Assembly: GCA_023374025.1 (NCBI GenBank)
Contig: SIJG01000112.1
Span: forward strand, 394,061-458,060
Length of the DNA: 64,000 nt
Reading direction: 5' to 3'
Origin: Heterodera schachtii
Taxonomy: Eukaryota; Nematoda; Chromadorea; Rhabditida; Heteroderidae
Each line of letters starts with the position of its first letter. Position 1 is the stretch's first letter. Position numbers and translations under genes: made by a program. This document shows positions 61,668-64,000 of this stretch, one piece after another. The notes beneath the pieces are model-generated. The model was not told where the DNA came from, made no database searches, and saw only the letters and a list, made by a program, of their open reading frames with translations.

Positions 61668-61969
61668 GCTGTTTTTTTAGTTTGAAAATAATTTAAAAGG
61701 CAAACAATTTATTCAAATTTGCAGTCACTAATGAGGAACATTTCCTTTCCAATATTTTCTTAGCAAATATTGAGCAAGAAAAAAGAAATTTGGGGAAGAA
61801 TTTTTTGAGAAAATTTTCCAATTCTTAGAGGTGTATTGTTTTTTTATTGCATTTTTTGGGCAATTATCCAAAAATAATGCCAAAATAATGGCAAAATAAT
61901 GACTAAACGCCAAAATAGTGGCAAAAATTATTTTAGTGGCGCGCTCTAATAGTGATTCATAGTAATGAA

Positions 61970-62354
61970 CATTTTTTGTTTATTTTTGATATAAATTAAC
62001 AAATTAAAAAAAATTTAAATTTAATCAATTTTTCGACAAAATTTGCTAAAAAATGTCTTTTTCGGAAATTTTTCCGGTCATTGGAGTCAAAACGGCTAAT
62101 TTTGCTGATTGGGCCGTTCTAAAAGGAGTTTTTTGGAAAAATGCCAAAATATGGACATAAATATGGATAAAAGCCAAGATATGGAAAATATGGAAATATG
62201 GACATAAATCGAGAAATATGGAAAAATATGGAAAATATGGATATAGAAATCCATCCTTGAAGCTTTAAACCAAACTAAAAACATGTTTTTTCGTGCGTTT
62301 CAGGCCTCCCAGAATCCAGGAAAAAATATGGATTTCCATATAATCCGAACCCTA
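61970..62354 (+). mobile_element. Truncated copy of the ATATGGACATAAA repeat family
   Basis: GTAATGAA occurs at 61962-61969 and 62355-62362. The right end ...TATAATCCGAACCCTA is the inverse of the left end type at 15022 (TAGGGCCTGTAATTATA). The middle is homologous to 15310-15500, followed by ATATGG units (62150-62240) and a hairpin ATATGGA-TT-TCCATAT (62326-62341). The left end lacks a matching terminus, so it is probably truncated. Confidence 0.6.
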
Positions 62355-62473
62355 GTAATGAATATTGGCGTTAAAACGAAAAATTTCTGATCTAAAAATG
62401 TGTTTTTCGTGCATTTCTCGTCTAAATAAAGAGGCAGAAAAAAATAGTTAAAAAATTAAGAATCCTCGCCCTA

Positions 62474-64000
62474 ATTGTAATATTATCAAATTATAACTGA
62501 AAAATCAATAAATATATTAGAATATGTTTGAATATTTTTAAGCATTTCATAATAATAAAATTGAATCCTTGATATAAACATTATATTTTTCATGAAGCAT
62601 CGAAAGTAGGTATTAAATTGTGATTAGAATATAAAAGATTTTATTAAAAAGATTAATTAAGAACCTTCAAGCAGGAAGAAAAAATTCTTTACCTAATGAA
62701 CAAAATAAATGTCTTCATTTGAGTTTCAAAAAGAAATGAATAATATAATTTACTATCAATGACAAGAAATAAAGAGAGGGTGAAGAAAATATTATCATTT
62801 AATAAAAAATAATTTTAATTTTTCTTTTAATTAATAGTTTAATATTAATTTGCATTTTGAAAAATTTTTTCCATTTTCTCAAAGAGTTGACGGACCTTTA
62901 CTAGGTAATTGAATTCAAGTAATCTAAGTCTAATTGTTTTTTTTTTAAATTTTTTAATTAGTATTATTTTATTAATTTTTATTTTTGCGTATATTATAGC
63001 ATTTGTGATTTAATTTAATTTCTTCGTTTATCTTCTTTTTAGAAAAAAATGCTTCTTATTCTATCATTCTATTGATGATTGTTTTGTTTTAATCTTACAA
63101 TTAATGTTATTATTATATTGGATTAGTAAGAATAATAATATTAATGGAAAATATTAAAGAAAAACTATTAAATAATTTAAAAGATATTTAAATAAACTTA
63201 TAAAAATAATCATTTAAAATAAAAATAAAATGAATTCATTAAATAGATTTTATTTTGAAAGATTTGAAAAAAATGTTAAATTACATTATTTATTTAGTAA
63301 AGCAATAAATGTCAGGTAAAATAATTAGGATTTTATAATTTTTGGAAAAAATTATATAAGAATTTTTTCTTCAATATTAAATTGATTTTATTCCTTATTG
63401 TGTAAAAATTCTACACTAATTTGTTTAAGTTAGTGAATGTTAAAATCAATAATAAATATATATAATATAAATGGTATTTATTTACTTTACAGGTTAATTT
63501 CATATGCATTGTCACCATTGATAATTTTAAATAAGTTAAAACTTTTTATATACTATCTTTTATGGGCTTCTTTAAAAGAATTGGGATCAATTTCTTTTAT
63601 ATCAATCGTGAGAATGATCCATCATTTTTTCTGTTCTTCTATCCAGGAGCTTTAGCTTTGTGCCTGCCAAAATTTTAATTTTATAAATTTATTTTATTTT
63701 ATTTTATTTTAACTTTATATACTCACGATAAAAATATCAACATAAATTTGCTTTCAAAAACAATCAATTTTTATTGCGCTGCTGAAAATATTTTTCCTTT
63801 CATTTTTAATTGAAAAATAAAAAGGTTTTATTATTTAATTGAATACGAATCCTTTTTGTATAATTATTAATTAATCACGGTAAATTACCATATAGGCTTG
63901 TCTATTAAAATTCATTTTAATTAGATAATAAAATTTGCTTATGAAATTTATTGATTAATTCTCGGAAAAACTAAAGTTGTTATATTTTAATATTTTTTAA
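62474..64000. other. AT-rich gene-free stretch to window end
   Basis: No long frame. A 72-codon frame at 63437-63655 is hydrophobic and unrecognised. A (TTTTA)n run lies at 63689-63710. An island slightly richer in G+C at 63570-63670 follows a T-rich tract without clear sites. Confidence 0.4.

Larger units (their letters stand above)
61175..62473. mobile_element. Composite element with TAGGGCGAGGATT ends
   Basis: TAGGGCGAGGATT (61175-61187) is inverted exactly at AATCCTCGCCCTA (62461-62473). The immediate flanks ATTATCAA and ATTGTAAT agree at 5 of 8 bases; an exact ATTATCAA occurs 8 bp further right (62482-62489). It contains a nested 379-bp foldback element (61289-61667), a piece bounded by GTAATGAA repeats (61970-62354), and unique AT-rich sequence. 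No transposase. Confidence 0.7.

Overview
The window looks like a very AT-rich eukaryotic genome, most likely an invertebrate. A nematode is plausible: there are T-rich putative introns ending in TTTCAG and many small inverted-repeat transposons. The species is an inference; nothing here fixes it. No rRNA, convincing functional tRNA, CRISPR array or bacterial operon is visible.

Region 1 (1-5547) is the 3' part of an autonomous Helitron. It stands out from the rest by near-balanced base composition and long intact reading frames. ORF1 (5' end outside the window) carries the end of an Ulp1/C48 cysteine protease fused to the zinc-finger-like N-terminal part of a Helitron protein. ORF2 (1181 aa) carries the HUH Rep nuclease and a complete PIF1-type helicase. 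The two frames overlap by 11 nt. A phase-compatible GT-AG intron (1599-1656) could join them. The element appears to end at CTAG|T (5544-5548), after a hairpin.

Region 2 (5548-64000) has no long convincing gene. It is AT-rich DNA crowded with short non-autonomous elements. The best supported are hAT-like inverted-repeat elements with perfect 8-bp target-site duplications at 10286-11542, 10707-11166 (nested in the former), 26829-27257, 34754-35280 and 61289-61667. Less certain ones lie at 10084-12228, 31584-31855, 61175-62473 and 61970-62354. Four of the elements with perfect duplications (10707, 26829, 34754, 61289) share an internal core but have different ends. Two (26829 and 34754) carry arrays of a 15-bp unit near both ends. 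Five GC-rich palindromes lie between 10.5 and 12.0 kb. A second Helitron-type terminus sits at 26759-26786. A 1.1-kb CT tract occupies 27409-28535.

At 24447-25162 there is a broken gene fragment. It resembles, from memory of the family pattern only, the N-terminal region found ahead of type-B DNA polymerases in Maverick-like elements. A TATA box and a 50-bp tandem array lie just upstream.

The AT-rich remainder falls into blocks that are T-rich or A-rich on the + strand. Inside the T-rich blocks (about 35.6-48.5 and 53.9-56.2 kb) there are short islands richer in G+C, 30-80 bp long, bracketed by AG and usually GT. Three near 47.7-48.35 kb are mutually phase-compatible and are followed by AATAAA. 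They suggest hidden + strand genes with tiny exons and long introns. This is offered as a hypothesis.
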